NCBI GenBank assembly: GCA_036397755.1
Contig: DASWII010000024.1
Coordinates: 30,515-94,514, forward strand
Direction: 5' to 3'
DNA from: CAMYLY01 sp036397755
GTDB lineage: Bacteria > Gemmatimonadota > Gemmatimonadetes > Gemmatimonadales > GWC2-71-9
DNA length: 64,000 bases
The position numbers were made by a program, and so were the translations under genes. How positions within the stretch are numbered: the first letter of the stretch is position 1; every line of letters begins with the position of its first letter. Shown piece by piece: positions 24,826 to 32,821 of this stretch. The notes below the pieces were generated by a model. It saw only the letters and a list, made by a program, of their open reading frames with translations. It did no database searches and was not told the DNA's origin.

Positions 24826-25886
24826 CCGCCGTCACCGACACCAGAAAGTTCACCGCGCGCGCCCCCGCGAGCTACGACTTCCGCGAGATTCTGTACGAGA
24901 AGAAGGACCAAGTCGCGCGCATCACACTCAACCGTCCACAGGCCTACAACGCCTACTCGACCGAAGCGCTGGAGGAACTCGCGACAGCGTTCCGCGACGC
25001 CAGCTTCGACGATGCGGTGGGCGTCATCGTGTACACCGGCGTGGGCGATCGGGCGTTTTGTACCGGCGGCGACGTGAAGGAATACGCCGAGAGCTACGTG
25101 CGCACGCCGCGTGACTATTGGAAGTACATGGCCTTGTTCCGGGCGTACATCGAGGCGATTCTCAACACCGGGAAGCCGGTGGTGGCACGCATCAATGGGA
25201 TGGCGGTTGGCGGCGGCAACGAAAGCCAACTCGCGTGCGACCTGAGCGTCATGGCGCAGCACACGTTCATCAAGCAGGTCGGCACGCACGTGGGCTCCGT
25301 GGCGTGCGGCGGGTCGACGCAGTGGCTGCCACTGGTGGTGGGCGACAAGCGCGCCCGCGAGATCCTGATGCTCAACGAACCGATCCCCGCGCTCAAGGCG
25401 CTGGACTGGGGCCTGGTGAATTGGGTGGTGCCCACTGTCCGCAAGGGCGACCAGTGGATCGACGAGGCCGACGCGACGGAAATCAAGCACGCGCAGCGGG
25501 GCGAGGAGGATTACACCATCGACTTGAGCCGACTCGACACGACCGTCGCCGACGTGTGCCGGCGCCTGCTCGCGTCCTTCCCCGAGTGTACGCGCTACAC
25601 CAAGCAGCAAGTCAACTTCTGGAAGGACCTGGCTTGGCACTCGACGGTACGGCACGCGCAGGATTGGCTGAGCCTGCACTACACGTGCTGGGAGCCTGCC
25701 GAGGGTATGCAAGCGTTCGTGGAGAAGCGCGCCGCCCGGTACGACTTGCTCCGCGAGCGAGCCGCGGAGGGCCGGTCGTCCGAAACCCCGTGGGGCACCC
25801 CGGTGGCGGCCTGCGCGGCGTGCGGCGCCAAAGGGCTACCCGCCGATCACCGGTACTGTGGCGTATGCGGCGTACCGCTCTCGTAA
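24822..25886 (+). CDS. oah: 6-oxocyclohex-1-ene-1-carbonyl-CoA hydrolase (ring-opening), with C-terminal zinc ribbon
   Basis: This 354-residue crotonase-superfamily enzyme matches the ring-cleaving hydrolase Oah/BzdY/BamA. It adds water to 6-oxocyclohex-1-ene-1-carbonyl-CoA and hydrolyses the ring to 3-hydroxypimeloyl-CoA. Longer than ordinary enoyl-CoA hydratases, it shows the oxyanion-hole segment FCTGGDVKEYAES, then NGMAVGGGNESQLACDLSV, and the group-specific QVGTHVGSVACGGSTQWLPL. The last 27 residues add four Cys (331, 334, 346, 349) in a CxxC-x11-CxxC zinc-ribbon or rubredoxin-like knuckle (VAACAACGAKG, YCGVCG). Start: ATG overlapping the TetR stop with GGAGG upstream. It overlaps the SDR gene by 22 bases. 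Context with the reductase genes makes the assignment strong. Confidence 0.88.
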   Translation: MTAVTDTRKFTARAPASYDFREILYEKKDQVARITLNRPQAYNAYSTEALEELATAFRDASFDDAVGVIVYTGVGDRAFCTGGDVKEYAESYVRTPRDYWKYMALFRAYIEAILNTGKPVVARINGMAVGGGNESQLACDLSVMAQHTFIKQVGTHVGSVACGGSTQWLPLVVGDKRAREILMLNEPIPALKALDWGLVNWVVPTVRKGDQWIDEADATEIKHAQRGEEDYTIDLSRLDTTVADVCRRLLASFPECTRYTKQQVNFWKDLAWHSTVRHAQDWLSLHYTCWEPAEGMQAFVEKRAARYDLLRERAAEGRSSETPWGTPVAACAACGAKGLPADHRYCGVCGVPLS

Positions 25887-26578
25887 CCGGAGCCGCGCGG
25901 GGCATCGGCCGCGCCATCGCCACCGCCCTGGCGGAGGACGCGTGGGTGGCGGGACTCGATCTGTCCTTTCCGGACGGGGGCGACTGGCTCGGTCGGGCAA
26001 TCGAGGCGAACGTCGCCGACCCCGAAGCCGTGCAGCGTGCGGTGCACTCCGTGCGCGTCGAGCGTGACGGCATCGACATCGTCGTCTGCGCCGCGGGGAT
26101 TATTCAAGACCACATCAGTTGGAAGATGGACGACAAGGCCTGGCATACCGTCCTCGACGTGAATCTCTCCGGGACGTTCTACACGGTGCGCGCCGCCGCG
26201 CCGGCGCTGCGACAGTCGTCCGCCGGCCGGGTCGTACTCATCAGCTCCATCAATGGCCTGCGCGGACGCCTGGGACAGGCCAATTATGCGGCGTCCAAGG
26301 CGGGCGTGATCGGGCTCGGCAAGACGCTGGCCGCCGAGTTTGCGCGTGACGGCGTGACGGTCAACGTGATCGCCCCGGGATACATCGACACGCGGATGAC
26401 CAAGAATCTCCCGGCCGCGGTGCGGGAGCAGGCGGTCGCGCGCACCCCGCTCGGCCGCATGGGCCAACCTGAAGACGTCGCACACCTCGCGGTCTTCCTC
26501 ACGAGCGAACGCGCCGGGTTCATCACAGGAACCGTGATTCCGGTCGACGGAGGACAGCTGTTGGGGGGCGCGGTATGA
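25865..26578 (+). CDS. SDR-family oxidoreductase of the benzoyl-CoA cluster (BzdZ-like)
   Basis: This 237-residue classical short-chain dehydrogenase has the Rossmann motif TGAARGIG at residues 8-15, the NAG-like CAAGI strand, the catalytic SSINGLRG serine and YAASKAG tyrosine-lysine pair, and the closing PGYIDTRM segment. It resembles FabG-type 3-oxoacyl/3-hydroxyacyl dehydrogenases. In the Azoarcus bzd cluster an SDR (BzdZ) sits beside the ring hydrolase. By that analogy it may oxidise 3-hydroxypimeloyl-CoA or a related hydroxyacyl-CoA, but the substrate is inferred. The ATG at 25865 lies inside the hydrolase gene (22-base overlap), and the stop overlaps the hydratase start (ATGA), so it is tightly coupled on both sides. 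Confidence 0.82.
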   Translation: MRRTALVTGAARGIGRAIATALAEDAWVAGLDLSFPDGGDWLGRAIEANVADPEAVQRAVHSVRVERDGIDIVVCAAGIIQDHISWKMDDKAWHTVLDVNLSGTFYTVRAAAPALRQSSAGRVVLISSINGLRGRLGQANYAASKAGVIGLGKTLAAEFARDGVTVNVIAPGYIDTRMTKNLPAAVREQAVARTPLGRMGQPEDVAHLAVFLTSERAGFITGTVIPVDGGQLLGGAV

Positions 26579-27339
26579 GTGGGGCGCTCGTGCATACCTC
26601 GGAGTCCGACGGGATCGGACGCATCACCCTCGATCATCCGCCGCTCAACATCCTGACGCGCGCCGTGCTCGGCGAATTCCGCGGAGGCCTGGAGCGACTG
26701 CGCGGTGATACCACGTTGCGCGTGATCATCGTGGACGCGGCGGGCAAGCACTTCTCCGCCGGCGCCGACGTCGGCGAGCACGTCCCGCCCGAATGCGACG
26801 AGATGATTCCGGAGTTCGTGGCGACGATCCGCGCGCTCTATGAGTTTCCGACCCCGACCATCGTGGCGGTGCACGGCAAGTGCCTGGGCGGTGGCTGCGA
26901 ACTCGCGCTCGCGGGCGACCTTGTCGTCGCCACGGACGCCGCGGTGTTCGGCCAGCCCGAGATCTTGCTCGGCGTGCTGCCGCCCGCGGCGTGTGCACTG
27001 CTCCCCGGCCGCGTGCCTGCCGCCGTCGCCGCGGAGCTGGTGTTGACCGGAGATCCGATGACGGCACCTGACCTCCATCGGGCCGGTCTCGTGAACCGTG
27101 TCGTGCCGCCCGACGACCTGGAGGCCGCCGCACTCGCCCTGGCGCGGCGCATCGCCCGACACAGCGCCGCCTCCGTGCGCGCGGGCAAGCGCATGCTCCA
27201 CAGTGGCGTGGACGACCGCGGCGCCGCGCTGGAGCGGGCCGGACAGCTATACCTGAACGACCTGATGCAAACGGACGATGCCCGCGAGGGACTCCGGGCG
27301 TTTCTCGAGAAACGTGCACCCGCCTGGAGCCACCGGTGA
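26575..27339 (+). CDS. dch: Cyclohexa-1,5-diene-1-carbonyl-CoA hydratase
   Basis: This 254-residue crotonase fits the dienoyl-CoA hydratase (Dch/BzdW/BadK-like) that hydrates the product of benzoyl-CoA reductase to 6-hydroxycyclohex-1-ene-1-carbonyl-CoA. The first oxyanion-hole motif is KHFSAGADVGEHVP near residue 60 and the second is GKCLGGGCELALAGD near residue 101. The PPLNILTRAVLGEF opening is characteristic of this group. Generic enoyl-CoA hydratases carry catalytic Glu residues after the second motif; here FGQPEILLGVLPP retains one. The substrate call rests on the neighbours as well as sequence. It overlaps the SDR gene by four bases and is followed after seven bases by the reductase gamma-type subunit. 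Confidence 0.82.
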   Translation: MSGALVHTSESDGIGRITLDHPPLNILTRAVLGEFRGGLERLRGDTTLRVIIVDAAGKHFSAGADVGEHVPPECDEMIPEFVATIRALYEFPTPTIVAVHGKCLGGGCELALAGDLVVATDAAVFGQPEILLGVLPPAACALLPGRVPAAVAAELVLTGDPMTAPDLHRAGLVNRVVPPDDLEAAALALARRIARHSAASVRAGKRMLHSGVDDRGAALERAGQLYLNDLMQTDDAREGLRAFLEKRAPAWSHR

Positions 27340-27346
27340 GCGCGCG

Positions 27347-28516
27347 ATGGTGACCGAGCCCCTCTTCCCGGCCTGGCGCGACACCGCGCTCGACGAAACG
27401 CTGTACGAGTGCCGTGAACTCCTAGAGGATACGGGGTTCCCGACGGTCGCGCGCTGGCGCGAGCGCGGCGGCAAGGTGCTGGGACACTTCCAGGTCTACT
27501 TCCCGGAGGAGATCGCGCACGCCGCCGGGATGCTCCCGGTGAAGTTGCGTGGAGCCCCCGTCGAGCCGGCTCGCGCGGACTCGCTGTTCGGATCCTACTT
27601 GTGCTCCATCCTCAAGACGTCGCTCGAGATCGCGCTCTCGAACAAGATCGTGCTCGACATGTTCGTGACGCACCCGATCTGCGATGCGGCGCGAAACCTC
27701 GCGGGGATCTGGGGACGAAACTTCGCGTACCCCTGTGAGATCCTGTATTTGCCCCAGAACGCGAACTCCGGTCACACCACCACCTACCTCCGCGGTGAGT
27801 ACGACCGCTTGCGGCGGCGTATCGAGGAGGTGGCCGGCGCCGCCGTGACCGATGACGCGCTGCGCGCGTCCACCGAGATCTACAACACCAATCGCGCGCT
27901 GCTGCGCGACCTGTACGCGTTGAAGCGCACGGCGCCTTGGCTGGTCACGGCGGACGAGGCGTACGTCCTGATGGCCGTGGGCAGCGTGCTCCCTCGTGAG
28001 GAACACAACGCGCTCCTCGCCGCCACGCTGCCGCGGCTCGCCGCCCGAAACGCCAAACCGCAGGACCGCGTCCGCGTGGTGTTCGAGGGTGGCTTCTGCG
28101 AGCAACCTCCGCTGGACTTGATTCGTGTGCTGGGACGGTCGTGCTACGTGGTCGACGACGACTTCCTGATCGGCCTCCGCTGGCTCACCGACGACGTGCC
28201 GCTCGACGGCGACGCGCTGGCTAATCTCGCGGAGGCCTACGTCCATCGGTCGTCGTACAGTCCCGTCCAGCACGACCTGCGGAAGAGGAAAGAGGACATG
28301 CTGCTCGAACGCATTCGCGCGTCCGGGGCGCAGGCGGCGGTCGTGACGGCGGCGAAGATGTGCGAGCCGGGACTCGAGGAGCAGGTGACGTACACCCGCA
28401 CCCTGGACGCCGCGGGGATTCCGTACTTCGTGAGCGAGTTCGAGGAGAACATGACCAGTTTCGACCATCTCGAGATACAGCTCGAGACGTTCGTCGAAAA
28501 CCTGTTGTTTGAGTGA
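27347..28516 (+). CDS. bzdN: Benzoyl-CoA reductase, BcrC/BzdN-type subunit
   Basis: This 389-residue protein belongs to the HgdB/BcrB-BcrC family and matches the smaller substrate-binding subunit of ATP-dependent benzoyl-CoA reductase. With the BzdO-type subunit it forms the module that binds benzoyl-CoA and iron-sulfur clusters and receives two low-potential electrons. Conserved Cys that could ligate a cluster appear in THPICDAAR, EGGFCEQPP and AAKMCEPG. The length is typical of BcrC/BadD/BzdN. The start is the ATG at 27347, eight bases after the hydratase stop; no strong Shine-Dalgarno is seen, so translation may depend on coupling. 2-Hydroxyacyl-CoA dehydratases share the fold, but the Oah, Dch and Had neighbours argue for benzoyl-CoA reductase. 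Confidence 0.87.
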   Translation: MVTEPLFPAWRDTALDETLYECRELLEDTGFPTVARWRERGGKVLGHFQVYFPEEIAHAAGMLPVKLRGAPVEPARADSLFGSYLCSILKTSLEIALSNKIVLDMFVTHPICDAARNLAGIWGRNFAYPCEILYLPQNANSGHTTTYLRGEYDRLRRRIEEVAGAAVTDDALRASTEIYNTNRALLRDLYALKRTAPWLVTADEAYVLMAVGSVLPREEHNALLAATLPRLAARNAKPQDRVRVVFEGGFCEQPPLDLIRVLGRSCYVVDDDFLIGLRWLTDDVPLDGDALANLAEAYVHRSSYSPVQHDLRKRKEDMLLERIRASGAQAAVVTAAKMCEPGLEEQVTYTRTLDAAGIPYFVSEFEENMTSFDHLEIQLETFVENLLFE

Positions 28517-28523
28517 GGGAATC

Positions 28524-29828
28524 GTGAACGGAGCACGCGACACCCACGAACTCGTCGGCCGCGGCAACCAGGCGGGCGCTCAGCTGTTCCGCGACTGGTT
28601 CGACGAGTTGAACGCCGCCGCCGCGGAGGATCGGCGTGGCGCGTACGTGTTCGTCATGGGGAGTCTGGCCGAACTGTTGCGCGTGTTCGACTTCCCCCTC
28701 GTCTTCCCGGAGATCAACTCGCTGCAGACCGCGGTACGCCGCGTGGCGCACGAATACCTGAACGAAGCGGAGGACTACGGCTACTCTCCGGACATCTGCG
28801 GCTATGTGAAAGCCGACGTGGCGGTCCAGTTGCGTCACGGGGCGCACCCGATGGGCCAGATCCCCAAGCCCGCACTCGCCGTCTATACGAATGCCTGCAA
28901 TACCTACATCAAGTGGGCCGAGATCTGGGAACGGATGTACGACATCCCCATCTTCACGCTGGATGTCCCCGGGACACGCGGGGCGGGGCGACAGACGTGG
29001 CCGGGGCACGTCGACTTCGAGAACGATCGCCGGTATGTGCGCGCCCAGCTCGGGGAGCTGATCACCCTGTGCGAGCGTGTGTCCGGCAAGCGCTTCGACA
29101 TCGACCGGTTGCGCGAGTGCCTGATGCATGCGAACGCCATGCACCAGTCGTGGCAACGTCTGCTCGAACTCAACCGGGCACGACCGTCGGTGTTCAACGC
29201 GTTGTCAGACGGGACGATTTACCTCGGCGTGTCGAACGGGTTCCGCGGCACGGCCGCGGGCGCGACGTACTTCCGCGACCTCGTGGAGGAAATGGAGTAC
29301 AAGGTCGCCCACGGAATCGGGACGCTCACGGAGGAACAGTATCGGCTGCTCTTCGTCGGGGTGCCCTGCTACCCGATCTTCCGGCGGTTCAACGAGTTGT
29401 TCACGGAGTGGGGTGGAACGTTCGTGAACTCCACGTATTTGTGGTTCGCCTCCGGCGGATCCAACGTGGGATTCCAATACGACCTCGCGAGCCCGCTCGA
29501 CAGCCTTGCCGAAGGGGTGCTGGTGAACGTGCGCGACGCGATGGACAGCATGTTCTTTCAGGATCGCATCCTCGCCCAGATGATCGACGACTTCAGCGCG
29601 GACGGGATCGTATATCACCCCATCAAGAGTTGCCGCACCGTGTCCACCGGCCTGGCGGACAACCGGCGCGCCCTGATGCAGCAGCGGGACATCCCGAGCC
29701 TGTTCATCGAGTCCGACATGATGGATCGCCGGGTCGTCTCGGAGGCCCAGCTGAAGAATCGGGCGGACGCGTTCTTCGAGGGCCTCGGCGCTCGCCGCCA
29801 CCAAGCCGCCACCCTCCCGGCCACGTAG
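28524..29828 (+). CDS. bzdO: Benzoyl-CoA reductase, BcrB/BzdO-type subunit
   Basis: This 434-residue protein is the larger HgdB/BcrB-family subunit of the reductase. It pairs with the preceding subunit to hold the active-site cluster where the aromatic ring is reduced to the cyclic 1,5-dienoyl-CoA. Candidate cluster or substrate residues lie in YTNACNTYIKWAEIW, VGVPCYPIFRRF and HPIKSCRTVS. The length fits BcrB/BadE/BzdO. I chose the GTG at 28524 behind a GAGGGA; an in-frame TTG at 28509 overlaps the previous stop and is also possible. Only seven bases separate it from bzdN and ten from the first ATPase subunit, so the four subunits form one transcriptional unit. Confidence 0.88.
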   Translation: MNGARDTHELVGRGNQAGAQLFRDWFDELNAAAAEDRRGAYVFVMGSLAELLRVFDFPLVFPEINSLQTAVRRVAHEYLNEAEDYGYSPDICGYVKADVAVQLRHGAHPMGQIPKPALAVYTNACNTYIKWAEIWERMYDIPIFTLDVPGTRGAGRQTWPGHVDFENDRRYVRAQLGELITLCERVSGKRFDIDRLRECLMHANAMHQSWQRLLELNRARPSVFNALSDGTIYLGVSNGFRGTAAGATYFRDLVEEMEYKVAHGIGTLTEEQYRLLFVGVPCYPIFRRFNELFTEWGGTFVNSTYLWFASGGSNVGFQYDLASPLDSLAEGVLVNVRDAMDSMFFQDRILAQMIDDFSADGIVYHPIKSCRTVSTGLADNRRALMQQRDIPSLFIESDMMDRRVVSEAQLKNRADAFFEGLGARRHQAATLPAT

Positions 29829-29838
29829 GAGAGCTCGC

Positions 29839-30654
29839 ATGGCGTATGCAGCCGGTGTCGACGTCGGTTCGACGCAGACGAAGGCCGTCATCATCGACGA
29901 GGCGCGCACGATCGTCGCGCGATCGCTCACCGACACGGGCGCCAACGTGATTCGCGCGGCGGAGCAGGCCTACCAGGAAGCGCTCCACGCCGGCCGACTC
30001 CAGGAGGAGGAAGTCGAGTATGTCATCGGCACGGGCTACGGGCGCTACAAGGTGACCTTCGGGAACTCACAGGTCACCGAGATCAGCTGTCACGCCCGCG
30101 GTTCCGTGCACATGTTCCCGAAGACCCGCACCGTGGTCGACATGGGCGGCCAGGACACGAAGGCCATCCGGGTGTCACCGTCCGGCGAGATCGTCGACTT
30201 CTGCATGAACGACAAGTGCGCGGCCGGCACCGGGCGGTTTCTCGGGGCCGCCTCCAGCGCGCTCGACATCGAGTTGGGCTCGCTGGGTCCGACCGCGCTC
30301 CGCGGCGAACGCCCCGTGAGGATCAGCACCACGTGCACCGTGTTCGCCGAGTCCGAGGTGCTGTCGTGGCTTGGGAAGGGCAAGAAGATCGAAGACATTC
30401 TACTCGGCGTCCATCAGTCCATCGCCGCCCGTTCCATCGGCCTGCTGCGTCGTGTCGGCATCGAAGATCAGGTGACGTTCACCGGCGGCGTCGCGCGCAA
30501 TGTGGCGATGGTGAGCTGCCTCAACGCGCGGCTCGAGCAGCCGGTCAACGTGAGCGACGACTCGCACTTCATGGGAGCGCTCGGCGCGGCGCTGTTCGCG
30601 CTCGATCGGATCGTGACCAGCCGATCACCCGTCGCGGCCGGAGGTGCCCAATGA
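29839..30654 (+). CDS. bzdP: Benzoyl-CoA reductase ATPase/activator subunit (first of two)
   Basis: This 271-residue BadF/BadG/BcrA/BcrD-type ASKHA ATPase couples ATP hydrolysis to electron transfer into the reductase core. The phosphate-binding motif is GVDVGSTQTKAV at residues 6-17, the second ATP motif is DMGGQDTKAI, and TGGVARN lies near the C-terminus. Cys in NDKCAAGTGRF and STTCTVFAESE are the expected ligands of the [4Fe-4S] cluster bridging two ATPase subunits. Its length is like BcrD/BzdP and far below the roughly 440 residues of Thauera BcrA. An activase of 2-hydroxyacyl-CoA dehydratase would be similar alone, but here two such subunits occur in tandem. Its stop overlaps the next start (ATGA). 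Confidence 0.87.
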   Translation: MAYAAGVDVGSTQTKAVIIDEARTIVARSLTDTGANVIRAAEQAYQEALHAGRLQEEEVEYVIGTGYGRYKVTFGNSQVTEISCHARGSVHMFPKTRTVVDMGGQDTKAIRVSPSGEIVDFCMNDKCAAGTGRFLGAASSALDIELGSLGPTALRGERPVRISTTCTVFAESEVLSWLGKGKKIEDILLGVHQSIAARSIGLLRRVGIEDQVTFTGGVARNVAMVSCLNARLEQPVNVSDDSHFMGALGAALFALDRIVTSRSPVAAGGAQ

Positions 30655-31472
30655 CGTACACGGCGGGCATCGACATCGGTTCGACCTATACGAAAGCACT
30701 CATCCTCGACGAGGAACGCGCCATCGTCGGGCAGAGCATGCGACCGACCGGATTCAAGCTCGACACCGTGTCCCAGACCGTCCTGCACGAGGCCCTGGAT
30801 CGGGCGGGTCTCCAACGCGGTGACGTCGCCTACGTGGTGGCCACCGGCTTCGGCCGGCACCAGGCCTCGGACGCCGACACATCCGTGACCGATCTGACGG
30901 CGGCCGCCCGAGGCGTGACCCACCTCTTCCCCAACACCCGGACGATTCTCGACGTCGGCGGCCAAACGATGAAGGCGAGCCGTCTCGAGAATGGGTGGAA
31001 GGTCAAGTCGTTCCGACTCAACGACAAGTGCGCAGCCGGCACCGGCGCGTTTCTGGAGAAGACCGCGCGGTACATGGGCTATACGACCCTGGAGATCGGT
31101 CCGCTCGTGACGACGTCGAAGGAAGCGATTCCCATCTCGGGCGTCTGCGCGGTCTTTGCGGAATCCGAAGTCATCAACCACCTGTCACAAGGTGTCTCGC
31201 CCGCCGACATCATGCATGGAGCCATGGTCTCCCTGGTGGGTCGGTCCGTGCAGTTGATGAAGCGTGTCCGCATGGAACCGGAATACACGCTCGTCGGCGG
31301 GATTTTGCGATTCGAGAAGATGAAGGAAGCGGTCGAGGAGCAGATCGGCGCCGGCGTGAACGTGCCTCCGCCCGATCAAGTGCAGTTCAGCGCCGCGCTC
31401 GGCGCCGCATTGCTGGGATTCCAGCGCGTGGGTCACAAGAGCGCCGGTGCGGCGCCGGGAGCAACGGTGTGA
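30651..31472 (+). CDS. bzdQ: Benzoyl-CoA reductase ATPase/activator subunit (second of two)
   Basis: This 273-residue paralogue of the preceding gene carries the same ASKHA signatures: GIDIGSTYTKAL, DVGGQTMKAS and LVGGILRFEKM. The cluster-ligand Cys lie in NDKCAAGTGAF and SGVCAVFAESE. With its partner it forms the ATP-hydrolysing heterodimer that holds a bridging [4Fe-4S] cluster and feeds the BzdNO core. Two different ATPase subunits are the rule in class I benzoyl-CoA reductases, whereas 2-hydroxyacyl-CoA dehydratase activators are homodimers, so the pair supports the reductase assignment. Which one corresponds to P and which to Q cannot be settled by eye. The next small gene starts within its last codon. 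Confidence 0.86.
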   Translation: MTYTAGIDIGSTYTKALILDEERAIVGQSMRPTGFKLDTVSQTVLHEALDRAGLQRGDVAYVVATGFGRHQASDADTSVTDLTAAARGVTHLFPNTRTILDVGGQTMKASRLENGWKVKSFRLNDKCAAGTGAFLEKTARYMGYTTLEIGPLVTTSKEAIPISGVCAVFAESEVINHLSQGVSPADIMHGAMVSLVGRSVQLMKRVRMEPEYTLVGGILRFEKMKEAVEEQIGAGVNVPPPDQVQFSAALGAALLGFQRVGHKSAGAAPGATV

Positions 31473-31789
31473 TCGAGCCCGATCCGCGGCTGCTCGGGTC
31501 CATCGTGGAGCAGGAGGCGCAACGCACCCTGTCGGAGGCCGACCTGCAACCGGACCCGGCGCGGGTCGCCGCAGGGTGGACGCGTCGCTTCATCACCGAT
31601 CGCACGCGGCTCGATGAGGTGCGAGCTCTCTACGAGGAATTGGGATTCGTCGTTGAGGTCGATTCCGTGCGGTCGACCCAGGTGGGAAAGGACTGCGAGG
31701 ACTGCTACCTCGTGGCGCTCGAACGGTTCGTCACGGTGTACACGCGGCGGCGCGAAGTACACGGGCCGACGACGGGAGGTGGGGAATGA
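31469..31789 (+). CDS. Unrecognised 106-residue CxxC protein inside the benzoyl-CoA operon
   Basis: I do not recognise this protein. It runs from a GTG at 31469, overlapping the reductase subunit stop by four bases, to a stop at 31789 that overlaps the dehydrogenase start (ATGA), so both junctions look translationally coupled. It has no signal peptide or membrane segment. Features are an acidic helical N-terminus (LLGSIVEQEAQRTL), a central RTRLDEVRALYEELGFVVEV and a Cys pair C76-x2-C79 in GKDCEDCYLVAL followed by a strand RFVTVYTRR. A two-Cys protein could bind metal or a cluster as a dimer or act in redox or assembly. It does not look like a ferredoxin, which would need at least four Cys. 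Confidence 0.75.
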   Translation: MIEPDPRLLGSIVEQEAQRTLSEADLQPDPARVAAGWTRRFITDRTRLDEVRALYEELGFVVEVDSVRSTQVGKDCEDCYLVALERFVTVYTRRREVHGPTTGGGE

Positions 31790-32808
31790 AAGCAGCAGTA
31801 TTCCATGGGCCGGATCGTCCACTCGAAGTCACCGACGTTCCGACCCCCGAACCGGATCGCCACGAGGTGCTCGTCCGCGTCGCGGGCTGCGGGATGTGTC
31901 ATACGGACTTGCACTACATCGATCACGGCGTCCAGACCTTCAAGTCCCCGCCGATCATCCTCGGTCACGAGGCCGCCGGCACAATTGCCGAGTTGGGCGA
32001 GGCTGTGACGGGGTGGGCTGAGGGAGACCGCGTACTCATCCCCGCCGTGCTGTCGTGCGGCCGGTGTCCCTACTGTCGGGAGGGGCGCGAGAACCTGTGC
32101 GACAACTTGCGCATGCTCGGCAACCACATGGACGGAGCGTACGCGGAGTTCGTCCGCGTGCCGGCGGATGAGTTGATCCGCGTGCCGGCAAGTCTGCCAC
32201 TCGAGAAGGCATGCGTGGTGGCCGACGCGCTCTCGACGCCCTACCACGCCGTCACCCGCAGGGCGCGCGTGCGCGCCGGCGAACAGGTGGCGGTCGTCGG
32301 GTGCGGGGGCGTCGGACTCAATGTGGTACAGTGCGCGGTGGCGGTGGGTGCGACGGTCACCGCCATCGACGTCAACGAGGCCCGGCTCGAGATCGCGCGG
32401 GAACTCGGAGCCAGCGAAACGATCAACCCCAAGGACCACGAGCGCCTGGACAAGGTGGTACGGAAGCGCACGGACGGTGGCGTGTCAGTCGCGTTCGAGG
32501 CCATCGGGTCGCCCGCCACCATCCGTCTGGCCTTCAACCTGTTGCGTCGGGGCGGACGCCTGTGCGTGATCGGATTCTCTCACGAAGAGGTGAGCCTTGC
32601 CGCCGGCAAGATCATGTTCTACGAACTCGAGGTCATCGGCAGCCTGGGGTGTGGCGGCGGCACCTACCCGGAGATCCTGAGCCTCCTTCAAGCAGGCCGG
32701 CTCCAACTGGACCCCGTGGTCTCGGGCTCGATCGAACTGGACAATATCAACACGGGGTTCGACCGGCTGCGTCGGGGCGAGGGAGTGCGCTGGGTCGTGA
32801 CGCCGTAG
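31786..32808 (+). CDS. had: 6-hydroxycyclohex-1-ene-1-carbonyl-CoA dehydrogenase
   Basis: This 340-residue zinc-dependent medium-chain dehydrogenase fits Had/BzdX, which oxidises 6-hydroxycyclohex-1-ene-1-carbonyl-CoA to the 6-oxo compound with NAD. Catalytic zinc ligands are in VAGCGMCHTDLH and LGHEAAG. The structural zinc site has the full four Cys (SCGRCPYCREGRENLC). The nucleotide fold has VGCGGVGLNVVQ followed by an acidic residue at the end of beta-2 (AIDVNEARL), which favours NAD over NADP. Generic alcohol dehydrogenases look alike, so the specific call relies on the hydrolase, hydratase and reductase genes in the same operon. It is the last gene; a hairpin begins 14 bases after its stop. 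Confidence 0.84.
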   Translation: MKAAVFHGPDRPLEVTDVPTPEPDRHEVLVRVAGCGMCHTDLHYIDHGVQTFKSPPIILGHEAAGTIAELGEAVTGWAEGDRVLIPAVLSCGRCPYCREGRENLCDNLRMLGNHMDGAYAEFVRVPADELIRVPASLPLEKACVVADALSTPYHAVTRRARVRAGEQVAVVGCGGVGLNVVQCAVAVGATVTAIDVNEARLEIARELGASETINPKDHERLDKVVRKRTDGGVSVAFEAIGSPATIRLAFNLLRRGGRLCVIGFSHEEVSLAAGKIMFYELEVIGSLGCGGGTYPEILSLLQAGRLQLDPVVSGSIELDNINTGFDRLRRGEGVRWVVTP

Positions 32809-32821
32809 CTTCCCACTCCAT

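Noticed and set aside
27347..30654. 2-hydroxyacyl-CoA dehydratase plus activator
   Set aside because: The same protein family, but two different activator subunits and adjacent Oah, Dch and Had genes fit benzoyl-CoA reductase better.
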